This document shows, in pieces, positions 24,733 to 31,846 of a stretch of 31,846 nt of DNA. Position 1 is the first letter of the stretch. Each line of letters opens with the position of its first letter. This DNA comes from Gammaproteobacteria bacterium (GTDB lineage Bacteria > Pseudomonadota > Gammaproteobacteria > Steroidobacterales > JACDCP01). The notes below the pieces were generated by a model, which saw only the letters and a list, made by a program, of their open reading frames with translations, was not told the DNA's origin and did no database searches. The DNA lies in assembly GCA_013817465.1 (NCBI GenBank), contig JACDCP010000003.1, positions 1 to 31,846 on the forward strand, written 5' to 3'. A program made the translations under genes and the position numbers.

Positions 24733-24900
24733 CTGACAGGTGTCGAGAAACCCGGTTTCCCGGCAGCCTGCCAAGCGGTGCAGGATGCATCGCCATTTTC
24801 GAGAACCGCAGGTTCTTGAAAATGCTCGCAATCCGAAAATCGCAATTTTTGTATTGCCGAATTGAGAAAGCCATGGATGGCTTTTTCAACAACCTGACAA
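24733..24900. repeat. Multi-hairpin MITE-like element, copy C (full length)
   Basis: The core 24737-24896 is 160 bases, almost the same length as copy A, and carries the same five hairpins in the same order. GGTGCAggaTGCATC is the second. CATTTTCGAGAACC faces GGTTCTTGAAAATG in the third. The fourth is eroded, and AAAGCCATGGATGGCTTT is in the fifth. The flanking four bases are CTGA and ACAA, so no duplication is preserved. It occupies the gap between otsA and glk and contains the otsA stop codon. Confidence 0.85.
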
Positions 24901-26250
24901 AGCGTCCACGAATCGCGTCCGCCACCTCGTGATGTCATTGCGTTCGAGTGCTTCGATCATTGCCCGATGCCGTTCGCGACGTTCGGCGAGAGGCATGGCG
25001 ATCGCCTGCATGATGCCTTCCGAGACGTCTTCGATGTCGTACGGGTTGACCAGCGTCGCGTCGTCGAGCTCGCGCGCCGCGCCGGCCAGCGTGGAGAGCA
25101 CCAGCGCACCGGGATTCTCGGGGTCCTGGGCGGCGACGTATTCCTTGGCGACGAGGTTCATGCCGTCGCGCAGCGGCGTCACCACTGCGACGCGAGCGAT
25201 GCGCAACAAGCCCATGAGCGTGCGTCGCGAATACTTGCGGTTGAGATAACGGATCGGCATCCAGTCCATCTCCGCGTACCGGCCGTTGATATTGCCGGCG
25301 GTCTGCTCCAGCTCTTCGCGAATCTCGACGTAGGCCCGCACGCCCGTACGAGATGGCGGCGCAATCTGCATGAACACCAACTCGCCGCGCAGATCGGTGT
25401 TCTGCTCGAGCAGGCGTTCGTAAGCCCGAAAACGCTCCGGCAGCCCTTTGCTGTAGTCGAGTCGGTCGACGCCGATGACGAGCTGTCGCCCATGCAGGCT
25501 GTCGGCCATACGAGCAATAGGCGGCGTGCCCACGGCCTCCTGCGCGAGCCGCTTGATGCCGGCTACGTCGATGCCGATCGGAAACACATCGGCGTGCACG
25601 TCACAGCCTTTGGATCCGACGCGACGGTCGGCGAGCATGGCGTCGCCGAAATCCTGCTGCGCGATGTTTTCCTCGAACGAACGCAGGTCGCGTTGCGTCT
25701 GGAACCCTACCACGTCGTAGGCACAAAGCCCGCGCAGCATCGCCTGATACGGGGGTAGCGCGCGCAGCACGTCGACGCCCGGAAACGGCACGTGCAGAAA
25801 AAATCCGATCGGCTGCTCGATGCCTGCGCGCCGCAGCTCCGAGGCGAGCAGGATCAAATGATAATCGTGCACCCAGATGAGATCGCCCGGCTCGATGAGC
25901 GGCGCCAGCTTTCGCGCGAAGAGTGCGTTGACCCGGCAGTACGCTTCGAACTGCCGGCGGTCGTAGCTGAAGACGCCGAGTTGGAAGTGAAACAGCGGCC
26001 AGAGGATGTTGTTGCTGAAACCATTGTAGTAATCGTCGAAATCCTGGCGGTTCAGTGGCAGCGTCGCGTAAGTGACACGGCCGCGTCGCTCGATCTCGGG
26101 ATCGGGCATGTCGCCATCGACGATTTCGCCGTTCCAGCCGAACCACACGCCGCCGTATTCCTCGAGCGCGGCCAGCACGCCGACGGCAAGGCCGCCCGAG
26201 GACTTGCCACCGACAGGGACGCGGTTGGAAACGGCGATGATGCGGCTCAA
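24886..26250 (-). CDS. otsA: Trehalose-6-phosphate synthase
   Basis: The 454-aa GT20 glycosyltransferase joins UDP-glucose (or another NDP-glucose) and glucose-6-phosphate to trehalose-6-phosphate. Family marks are SNRVPVGGKSSGGLAVGV at the start, YYNGFSNNILWPLFHF, WVHDYHLILLASELR, GVDRLDYSKGLPERFRAYE with the substrate-binding residues, and TPLRDGMNLVAKEYVAAQ. TTG at 26250 is chosen as start (MSRIIAVSNRVPV). It overlaps the GH15 stop as TTGA, which implies translational coupling. Sequence upstream in this frame is GH15 coding in another frame. The last codons (GGT TGT TGA) come from repeat copy C, so the original C-terminus has been altered or trimmed, probably with little effect because the conserved domains are complete. 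Confidence 0.93.
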   Translation of the reverse strand: MSRIIAVSNRVPVGGKSSGGLAVGVLAALEEYGGVWFGWNGEIVDGDMPDPEIERRGRVTYATLPLNRQDFDDYYNGFSNNILWPLFHFQLGVFSYDRRQFEAYCRVNALFARKLAPLIEPGDLIWVHDYHLILLASELRRAGIEQPIGFFLHVPFPGVDVLRALPPYQAMLRGLCAYDVVGFQTQRDLRSFEENIAQQDFGDAMLADRRVGSKGCDVHADVFPIGIDVAGIKRLAQEAVGTPPIARMADSLHGRQLVIGVDRLDYSKGLPERFRAYERLLEQNTDLRGELVFMQIAPPSRTGVRAYVEIREELEQTAGNINGRYAEMDWMPIRYLNRKYSRRTLMGLLRIARVAVVTPLRDGMNLVAKEYVAAQDPENPGALVLSTLAGAARELDDATLVNPYDIEDVSEGIMQAIAMPLAERRERHRAMIEALERNDITRWRTRFVDALSGC

Positions 26251-28091
26251 AACGCGCTTTCCCAGGACCGGCTGAGCCGCGTGGCCGAGTTGATGATGCC
26301 GACCATGCTGTAAGTCTGAGGGAAATTGCCCCACAGCTCGCGCGTGACCGGATCGATGTCTTCCGAAAGCAGCCCGTGCGGATTGCGGCAGGCAAGCATA
26401 TTTTCGAACAACTCGCGCGCTTCATCCATGCGTCCGATTGCCGCGAGCGCATCGATGTACCAGAACGTGCAGATGTTGAACGCCGTTTCCGGCTCCCCGA
26501 AATCGTCCTCCGTCACGTACCGGAACATGAACGGGCCGTGCCGGAGCTGTCGCTCGATGGCGTTGACGGTGCCGGTGAAACGCGGATCAGTGGCCTCGAC
26601 GAAACCGAGTTGATGCAGCAGCAACAGGCTTGCATCGAGGTCGGCGCCGCCGAAGCTCGAGGTAAACGAGCCGAGCGATTCGTTCCAGGCCTGCCGCACG
26701 ATCTCCTGCTGCAGGCGATCTGCGCGCGCGCGCCAGTCCCGCGCCTTCTCCTGTTCGCCGAGCTGTGCGGCGATTTTCGCCAGCCGGTCGCAGCCCGCCC
26801 AGCACATGACGCTCGAGAACGTGTGCACGCGCGCGCGACCTCGATATTCCCAGAGGCCCGCGTCCGGGGTGTCGTACAGCGCCTCTGCGCGCCGGCCGAG
26901 CTCCTCGAGGCTCTCGAATAGCGCTGCGTCGCCTTCGCGCACCAGGCGCTGATCGAAGAAGGTTTGCGTCGCAACCAGCACGGCGGCGCCGTAAACATCG
27001 TTCTGCACCTGTTCGAACGCGAGATTGCCGATGCGCACCGGCCCCATGGATCGGTAGCCGGCCAGCTCTTCGATAACGTTTTCGCTGAGCCTGGCGCTGC
27101 CCGTGATGCCGTACACGGGCTGCAGATGGTCGTCGTCGGCGCGCGCCGCGAGATCGATGATGTAGCGCAGAAAGGCTTCCATGGTCTTCGTCGCACCGAG
27201 GCTGTTCAGCGCATGCACGACGAAGTAGGCATCGCGCAGCCAGGAATAGCGGTAGTCCCAGTTGCGGCCGCTGTGGTGAGCCTCGGGGATGGAAGTGGTC
27301 ATCGCGGCGACTATGGCACCTGTGTCCTCATAGTTGCACATCTTGAGCGTGATAGCGGCGCGGATCACGGCTTCCTGCCATTCGAAGGGAATCTTGAGTC
27401 CGCGCGCCCAGCCGCGCCAGTATTCGCAGGTTTCTTCGAAAAACGTGCGGCCTATGCGGTGCACGGATTCGGAAACAGTCTCGTCCGGGCCGAGCAGCAT
27501 CGTCATTGGCCGCTCGAGCAGGAAGCTGTGCTCCTCGAGCACATCGCTGATGGACGCGTCGGTCGTCAGGCGTACGGTGAACGCCGGCCCGACATAGCGG
27601 ATATGGTTGCTGCCGAAGGTGCGGGCGGGCGCCGCGCTGCCGTATCCGAAGCGGGGCCGCAGGCGGATGCGCACGCGCGGACTGCCTTCGAGCGGCTCCA
27701 GGGAGCGAGCCAGCATGACGGGCCGGAAGCTGCGACCGAACTGCGTGAAGCGAGGCGCGAAATCGAGGAGCTTGACCGTGCCGCCGTGGCGGTCGTACAG
27801 CAGCGTTTCGATCACCGCTGTGTTCTTGAGATAACGCTGCTCGGAACGCTCGAAATCGGCGAGCTCGACATCGAAGAAGCCGGCGTCCGCTTCTTCGCCC
27901 GAAAGCAGCGAGTGGAACACGGGATCGCCGTCGAAGCGCGGCAGGCAGGCCCAGACCATGCGCCCGCGTGCGTCGAGCAGGGCGGAAATCTGGCAGTTGC
28001 CGATAATCGCGAGATTCAGATCGGACTCGAGCGTCGTTCTCCCGTCCGGGGAGGGCGTAGCGGGAGGGGAACCGGCAGCGCACTTTGCCAC
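26247..28091 (-). CDS. GH15 family glycoside hydrolase (trehalase/glucoamylase-like)
   Basis: A 614-aa GH15 enzyme. The N-terminal beta-domain starts at LESDLNLAIIGNCQISALLD and has the typical WACLPRFDGDPVF. The (alpha/alpha)6 catalytic domain begins near the middle, with SGRNWDYRYSWLRDAYFVVH. GLWEYRGRARVHTFSSVMCW and GLLSEDIDPVTRELWGNFPQ, followed by TYSMVGIINSA, are the two regions that carry the catalytic acids in this family. Proteins of this type have been shown to be trehalases in some bacteria, while others act on alpha-glucans. Its place between otsB and otsA favours a trehalose-linked role. The start is GTG at 28091, 8 bases after the otsB stop, with no strong ribosome site; no better start is visible before LESDLN. 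The stop overlaps the otsA start. Confidence 0.92.
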   Translation of the reverse strand: MAKCAAGSPPATPSPDGRTTLESDLNLAIIGNCQISALLDARGRMVWACLPRFDGDPVFHSLLSGEEADAGFFDVELADFERSEQRYLKNTAVIETLLYDRHGGTVKLLDFAPRFTQFGRSFRPVMLARSLEPLEGSPRVRIRLRPRFGYGSAAPARTFGSNHIRYVGPAFTVRLTTDASISDVLEEHSFLLERPMTMLLGPDETVSESVHRIGRTFFEETCEYWRGWARGLKIPFEWQEAVIRAAITLKMCNYEDTGAIVAAMTTSIPEAHHSGRNWDYRYSWLRDAYFVVHALNSLGATKTMEAFLRYIIDLAARADDDHLQPVYGITGSARLSENVIEELAGYRSMGPVRIGNLAFEQVQNDVYGAAVLVATQTFFDQRLVREGDAALFESLEELGRRAEALYDTPDAGLWEYRGRARVHTFSSVMCWAGCDRLAKIAAQLGEQEKARDWRARADRLQQEIVRQAWNESLGSFTSSFGGADLDASLLLLHQLGFVEATDPRFTGTVNAIERQLRHGPFMFRYVTEDDFGEPETAFNICTFWYIDALAAIGRMDEARELFENMLACRNPHGLLSEDIDPVTRELWGNFPQTYSMVGIINSATRLSRSWESAF

Positions 28092-28099
28092 CCGGGTTT

Positions 28100-28861
28100 T
28101 CAGCCGCTCGCCGACTGCACGCGCACGTCGAGCAGCGAGGCGAGCCAGTCGAGCACGGCACCCACCTCAGCAATATGCCAGGTCGCCTGCGAGTCGTCGC
28201 CGACACCGACCCCGATAGAATGGCCGCTCAGTCGGTTGACCGCCGCGAAACCCGCCTCGTCGGTCACATCGTCACCGATGAAAACCGGGACGCGTCCCGC
28301 GAAGGGTGCCTCGCGCATGAACTCCTCGATGGCCGAGCCTTTGTTGCGCCCCGTCGGCTTGATTTCGAGCACCTTTTTCCCGCGCAGAAGACACCAGGCA
28401 TCGCCCAGACGCGCCACGATGTCTTCGAGCCTGGCGCGCACCTCGGCCTCGAGCGCCGGCGCGGCGCGAAAGTGCAGGGCAACGGCCGGACCCTTGTCCT
28501 CGACGAGCAACCCCGGGTGCCGCTCGGCGAAGGCCCAGAGCTCGTTCTTTGCGCCGTGCAGGCGTTCCTCATCGGCCATCGCGTGATGAACGCAACCTGT
28601 AGCGTCGCGCCGTTCGAGTCCATGCAGCCCGGCCAACGGCAGCGCCAGAGGCGCGAGCATCTGGTCCAGGCTCGCAATGGAGCGCCCGCTGACCAGCGCC
28701 ATTGCACCGCCGACACGCGCCGGAAGCCGCCTGAGCAGCTCGATGAGCCGGGGCGTGGCCTCGGCCAGGTCGGGGCGGGCGGCAATTTCGACGAGCGTTC
28801 CATCGACATCGAGAAAGAAGGCCCAGCGGGGGTTCCAGGCGGGCAGGTCTGAACGGGGCAT
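28100..28861 (-). CDS. otsB: Trehalose-6-phosphate phosphatase
   Basis: A 253-aa HAD-superfamily phosphatase that removes phosphate from trehalose-6-phosphate. HAD motif I is FFLDVDGTLVEIA (residues 15-27), with the aspartyl nucleophile and general acid in DVDGT. Motif II is MALVSGRSIASLD. The cap region holds GLHGLERRD. Motif III/IV are IKPTGRNKGSAIEEFM and FIGDDVTDEAGFAAVN, as in OtsB. ATG at 28861 (MPRSDLPAWNPRWAFFLDVD) is selected because it precedes motif I by the usual distance. The longer open frame upstream is antisense to plsB and not coding. It is the first gene of the otsB, GH15, otsA, glk run and is divergent from plsB, with 165 bases between the two starts to hold both promoters. 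Confidence 0.93.
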   Translation of the reverse strand: MPRSDLPAWNPRWAFFLDVDGTLVEIAARPDLAEATPRLIELLRRLPARVGGAMALVSGRSIASLDQMLAPLALPLAGLHGLERRDATGCVHHAMADEERLHGAKNELWAFAERHPGLLVEDKGPAVALHFRAAPALEAEVRARLEDIVARLGDAWCLLRGKKVLEIKPTGRNKGSAIEEFMREAPFAGRVPVFIGDDVTDEAGFAAVNRLSGHSIGVGVGDDSQATWHIAEVGAVLDWLASLLDVRVQSASG

Positions 28862-29026
28862 GGCCCGAACATACCAGAAATCCGGATCAGACTCCGATTT
28901 CGCGCCGAGCGACCTCGTATCGCTGCGGCAGACAGCACCATTTCCTGCCGATTTCAAATTGCGACGAACCCGGGGCGCTTGGTGTGCGCCGTCGAGTCGG
29001 GCAATATCGGTCCGGGAGTATGCACC

Positions 29027-31537
29027 ATGAGCTTCTGGCTGGGACTCGACCGGATCGGGCTCGCGCTTGCGCGCGCGTTGACGGCGGCGTGCGTTCGCCC
29101 GACGGTGCAGCCGGCCGATTATGATCCGGCCCGGATCGATGCGGGCCTGCCCCTGTTTTACGTGCTCGAGAACAGCGGCCTGGCCGATCGTCAGGCCCTG
29201 GAGCTGCTCTGCCGGCAACGCGGGATGCCAGGCCCCAACCGTGCCGTGCGTGCCCCGGGCCTCAACGAGCGGCGGGCCGTGCTCTATCTGCGGCACCTGC
29301 AGGGGATGGTATTCCGCCGCCCCAGCCGACAGCTCTCCGATCGGCTCGCGCGCCTGGTCAGCGCGCTGAAGCAGGATCCCGGGCTCGAGGTGCAGATCGT
29401 GCCCGTGGCGATCTTCTGGGGCCGCGCCCCAGGGCGCGAAGCATCCTGGCTCAAGCTCTTGCTGGCGGAAAACTGGAATGTGGGCGGACGCCTGCGCAAA
29501 TTGCTGGTGGTGTTGCTCAATGGCCGCGAAGCCGTGTTTCATGTGGGAACCCCGTTGCGTATGCGCCGAATTGTCGACGAGGAGCCGGACGCGGCGCGCG
29601 CCGTGCGCAAGATCGCCCGCGTGCTGCGCGCTCATTTCCGCCGCCAGCGTGCAGCGACGATCGGGCCGGATCTCTCCCATCGCCGCACCCTGGTAAGCCA
29701 GATTCTGGGCAGCGAGCCGGTGCGTCGCGAAATCGAGGAAACCTTGCGGCGCGAGAAGATTTCGACCAGCCAGGCGACGGCGCGGGCGCGCCGTTATGCG
29801 CATGAAATCGCGGCGGATTACTCTCCGAGCTTCGTCCGCGTGATGGAGCGCGTGCTGGGCTGGCTCTGGAATCGCCTGTACGACGGCATCGAGCTCGGCC
29901 ACGGCAGTAACCTGCCGGAGCTCGCGAAAGGCAACGAGCTCGTTTACGTGCCCTCGCACCGCAGCCATATCGACTATCTGCTACTGCCTTACATCCTCTA
30001 TCACAAAGGGCTGGTCGTGCCGCACGTGGCGGCGGGCATCAATCTCGACCTGCCGTTCGTAGGCCGCTTCCTGCGCCGCGGCGGCGCCTTCTTCCTGCGA
30101 CGCAGCTTCAAGGGCAACAGGCTTTACTCGAGCGTCTTCGAGCAGTACCTGGCTTTCAATCTGCGCAAGGGCTTTCCGATCGAGTACTACGTCGAGGGCG
30201 GCCGCAGCCGCACGGGACGACTGTTGCAACCGAAACCCGGCCTGCTGGCGATGACGGCGGTCAGCTACCAGGAGAAGCCGCGCCGACCGATCGTGTTCGT
30301 GCCGGTGTACTTCGGCTACGAGAAGCTCGTCGAGGGCCCGGCGTTCCTCGATGAACTCGGCGGGCGGCCCAAGCGCAAAGAGACACTGCGCGGCGCACTG
30401 CGGTCGATACGGGCACTGCGAGGTCGTTTCGGCAAAGTCTACGTCAATATCGGCCAGCCCATCTATCTCGCTCAGGTGCTCACGGAGCAAAGCAGCGGGC
30501 GCCGCAGGAACGGTAACGGCGAGGACCGGCGTCCCGAATGGCTGAGCGGCGTCGTCGCCGAGCTTGCCCGCCGCATCATGACGGGCATCAACAGCGCCGC
30601 CGCCGTGGGGCCGGTCAATCTGCTGGCGATGATCCTGCTTGCCACCCCCCGGCGGGCCATGCCCGAACAGGCACTCATACAGCAGATCGAGCTGTCCGTC
30701 GCGCTGCTCAGAAAAGCGCCTTATTCGCCGCTGGTCACGATCACCAGGCTTTCCGGCGCCGAGATCATCGACCACGGCGCAAGCCTGGGCATGCTTTCGC
30801 GGCGCCCACACCCGCTCGGCGACGTCATCGCGCTGCAGGGCGAGCATGCCGCGCTCATGGCGTATTTCCGCAATAACGTGCTGCACCTGTTCGCGCTGCC
30901 GTCGCTGATCGCCTGCTGTTTCCGCAACGCTCCGATGCTCACGCCCGCCCGTCTGCTCGAGCTTGCGCGACTGGCCTGGCCGTACATGCGCGCGGAGCTT
31001 TTCCTGCGCTGGTCGGACGACGAGCTGGAGCGTGCCATGCAGCGCGTCATCAGGGTCTTCGTCGATCGCGGCCTGCTCGAGCATCAGGCGGACGAAGACC
31101 ATCTGATCCGGCCGGGGTCGGGCACACACGGAGCATCGCAGCTCACCGTGCTCGCGCACGGCGCGCTCGAGATGCTCGAGCGCTTCTACATGACGATCGC
31201 GCTGCTGCTCAGCCATGGCAGCGGGCGCCTGACGCGAGACGATCTCGAGCACCAGTGCCGGCTGACCGCCGAGCACCTGAGCCTGCTCTATGAGGCGGAC
31301 GCGCCGGAGTTCTTCGAGCCCTCGCTATTCAGCAACTTCATTGACCGGCTGCTCGAGCGCGGTGTGGTGTGGATCACCGAGGACGGCAGACTGGGATACG
31401 ACGATTCCCTGCACGCGGTCGACGACGATGCGCGGCTGGTATTGAGCGATCCGGTCCGCCGCAGCATCCAGCAGGCAACCCGCGGCACAGAGCGGAACGA
31501 GCCGGCGCTACCGCACGCGGCAACAGCGGGTCGTTGA
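29027..31537 (+). CDS. plsB: Glycerol-3-phosphate 1-O-acyltransferase (PlsB)
   Basis: An 836-aa membrane-associated acyltransferase that makes 1-acyl-glycerol-3-phosphate from glycerol-3-phosphate and acyl-CoA/ACP, the first step of phospholipid synthesis. Acyltransferase block I is VPSHRSHIDYLLLPYI, with the HxxxxD catalytic pair. Block II is RGGAFFLRRSFKGN, block III YYVEGGRSRTGRLL and block IV RPIVFVPVYFGYEK. Long N- and C-terminal regions match the PlsB architecture, and the length fits (E. coli PlsB is close to 800). ATG at 29027 starts MSFWLGLDRIGLALARALTA and has GGGAG about 9 bases upstream; 16 extra codons upstream look non-coding. No gene for another acyltransferase is nearby. Repeats of both families follow its stop. 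Confidence 0.94.
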   Translation: MSFWLGLDRIGLALARALTAACVRPTVQPADYDPARIDAGLPLFYVLENSGLADRQALELLCRQRGMPGPNRAVRAPGLNERRAVLYLRHLQGMVFRRPSRQLSDRLARLVSALKQDPGLEVQIVPVAIFWGRAPGREASWLKLLLAENWNVGGRLRKLLVVLLNGREAVFHVGTPLRMRRIVDEEPDAARAVRKIARVLRAHFRRQRAATIGPDLSHRRTLVSQILGSEPVRREIEETLRREKISTSQATARARRYAHEIAADYSPSFVRVMERVLGWLWNRLYDGIELGHGSNLPELAKGNELVYVPSHRSHIDYLLLPYILYHKGLVVPHVAAGINLDLPFVGRFLRRGGAFFLRRSFKGNRLYSSVFEQYLAFNLRKGFPIEYYVEGGRSRTGRLLQPKPGLLAMTAVSYQEKPRRPIVFVPVYFGYEKLVEGPAFLDELGGRPKRKETLRGALRSIRALRGRFGKVYVNIGQPIYLAQVLTEQSSGRRRNGNGEDRRPEWLSGVVAELARRIMTGINSAAAVGPVNLLAMILLATPRRAMPEQALIQQIELSVALLRKAPYSPLVTITRLSGAEIIDHGASLGMLSRRPHPLGDVIALQGEHAALMAYFRNNVLHLFALPSLIACCFRNAPMLTPARLLELARLAWPYMRAELFLRWSDDELERAMQRVIRVFVDRGLLEHQADEDHLIRPGSGTHGASQLTVLAHGALEMLERFYMTIALLLSHGSGRLTRDDLEHQCRLTAEHLSLLYEADAPEFFEPSLFSNFIDRLLERGVVWITEDGRLGYDDSLHAVDDDARLVLSDPVRRSIQQATRGTERNEPALPHAATAGR

Positions 31538-31544
31538 AGCTCGG

Positions 31545-31611
31545 ATGGGGACATTCCTGATTTATCATTGGCGCAATGACATGCTGGAACATGAATCAGG
31601 AAATGTCCCCC
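31545..31611. repeat. Diverged palindrome of the GGGGACATTCC family
   Basis: ATGGGGACATTCCTGATT (31545-31562) faces AATCAGGAAATGTCCCCC (31594-31611), an imperfect inverted repeat around a 31-base centre that also contains TCATTGG, as in the copy at 22189. It begins 7 bases after the plsB stop. It is the same family as 22189-22263, with one inserted A and end substitutions in the right arm. Confidence 0.8.
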
Positions 31612-31615
31612 TCAC

Positions 31616-31690
31616 ACGAATACGAAAATCGCAATTTTTCCGATTGCAGGGTGAAAAAGCCATGGATGGTTTTTGCCAACAATCTGCCAG
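31616..31690. repeat. Multi-hairpin MITE-like element, copy D (right part only)
   Basis: It matches the last two hairpins of copies A to C: ACGAAAATCGCAATTTTTC with ATTGC, then TGAAAAAGCCATGGATGGTT, and the end CCAACAATCTG. The left hairpins are missing, possibly replaced by the adjacent palindrome at 31545-31611. The bases CCAG follow the end. Confidence 0.75.
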
Positions 31691-31733
31691 CGCGTGCAGC
31701 ATGGTTGTCTTTCGCGTCGCGTTTCGCTATTAA

Positions 31734-31846
31734 GGAAACTCTGATTTATTCGCTTGATCGGCGATAATGGCAGTTCATTGATTTACGCTGCACGGAGATC
31801 GGCACGATGCGTCAACAGACTCTCGCTGCGGGGACTTTTGAAGCCT
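31734..31846 (+). mobile_element. Left end of an IS5-type insertion sequence (runs off window)
   Basis: GGAAACTCTGATTTATTC at 31734 looks like an IS5-family terminal repeat and is preceded by TTAA (31730-31733), which fits the YTAR target of that group. A transposase start follows at 31807. The right end and second target copy lie outside, so the limits rest on one side only. Confidence 0.6.
31807..31846 (+). CDS. IS5-family transposase, N-terminal fragment
   Basis: Only 13 codons are in the window: MRQQTLAAGTFEA. From memory, IS5-group transposases often begin MRQQTFAD or MRQQTLA followed by a stretch ending in FExYRK, so the match is suggestive though short. GGAGA lies about 9 bases upstream, a good ribosome site. 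The rest of the gene is beyond the window, so completeness is unknown. Confidence 0.6.
   Translation, partial: MRQQTLAAGTFEA

Noticed and set aside
29981..31276. Minus-strand open frame opposite plsB
   Set aside because: Antisense shadow of a strongly supported gene; no domain features.
1..31846. CRISPR array, tRNA or rRNA
   Set aside because: No regularly spaced direct repeats, tRNA-like cloverleaf or ribosomal sequence was noticed; the repeats present are dispersed palindromes.

Overview
The window is GC-rich, gene-dense DNA from a Pseudomonadota genome, most likely a gammaproteobacterium. The indications are a full-length PlsB-type glycerol-3-phosphate acyltransferase, an ATL-type alkyltransferase-like protein, an otsB/GH15/otsA cluster and frequent GTG/TTG starts. 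That assignment is inferred from gene content, without database support. No rRNA, tRNA or CRISPR array was recognised.

Layout. (1) 1-4105, minus strand: a type III-like restriction-modification operon in the order res, ribbon-helix-helix antitoxin, PIN toxin, mod. The toxin-antitoxin pair lies between the two R-M subunits, and mod appears frameshifted just before the window edge. (2) 4238-5320: a D-cysteine desulfhydrase/ACC deaminase-like PLP enzyme. (3) 5384-6991: an orphan contractile-tail sheath protein, converging on and overlapping a fused hydantoinase/5-oxoprolinase (6802-10608). (4) 10739-15312, plus strand: a sodium:solute symporter, two different GTPases (the first membrane-anchored) and an ATL protein, tightly packed. 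(5) 15313-16933: a repeat-rich stretch around a decayed secreted trypsin-like protease. (6) 16934-21285, plus strand: DUF488, an exported metallo-beta-lactamase-fold hydrolase (frameshifted), a DUF6940-like protein, a cupin, a lipoprotein-type alpha/beta hydrolase (frameshifted) and a Tat-type intradiol dioxygenase. (7) 21334-23632: an SDR (minus), then a small lipoprotein, a DUF3293 protein and a SAM methyltransferase (plus). (8) 23736-28861, minus: otsB, GH15, otsA, glk, a trehalose/glucose module. (9) 29027-31537: plsB. (10) 31538-end: repeats, then the left end of an IS5-type insertion sequence that runs off the window.

The most unusual content is not protein-coding. A dispersed element is seen in five copies. 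Full copies are about 160 bp with up to five successive hairpins, and one minimal copy is 35 bp. It is bounded by ends of the form CAGGnTGnTGAAAAA, and two copies are flanked by 4-bp direct repeats fitting YTAR (TTAG, CTAG). Because YTAR contains TAG/TAA, insertions coincide with stop codons: the stops of the ATL gene and the SDR lie in the target duplication, and otsA terminates inside a copy. A second palindromic family built on AAAATGGGGACATTCC occurs twice in full and once as a single arm, where it sits at the point at which the oxoprolinase gene runs past its expected end.

Four genes (mod, the protease, the MBL hydrolase and the alpha/beta hydrolase) each carry what looks like a small frame-breaking indel. 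Three sit in or beside short homopolymer runs. This is either real gene decay or assembly error, and read-level checking would separate the two.
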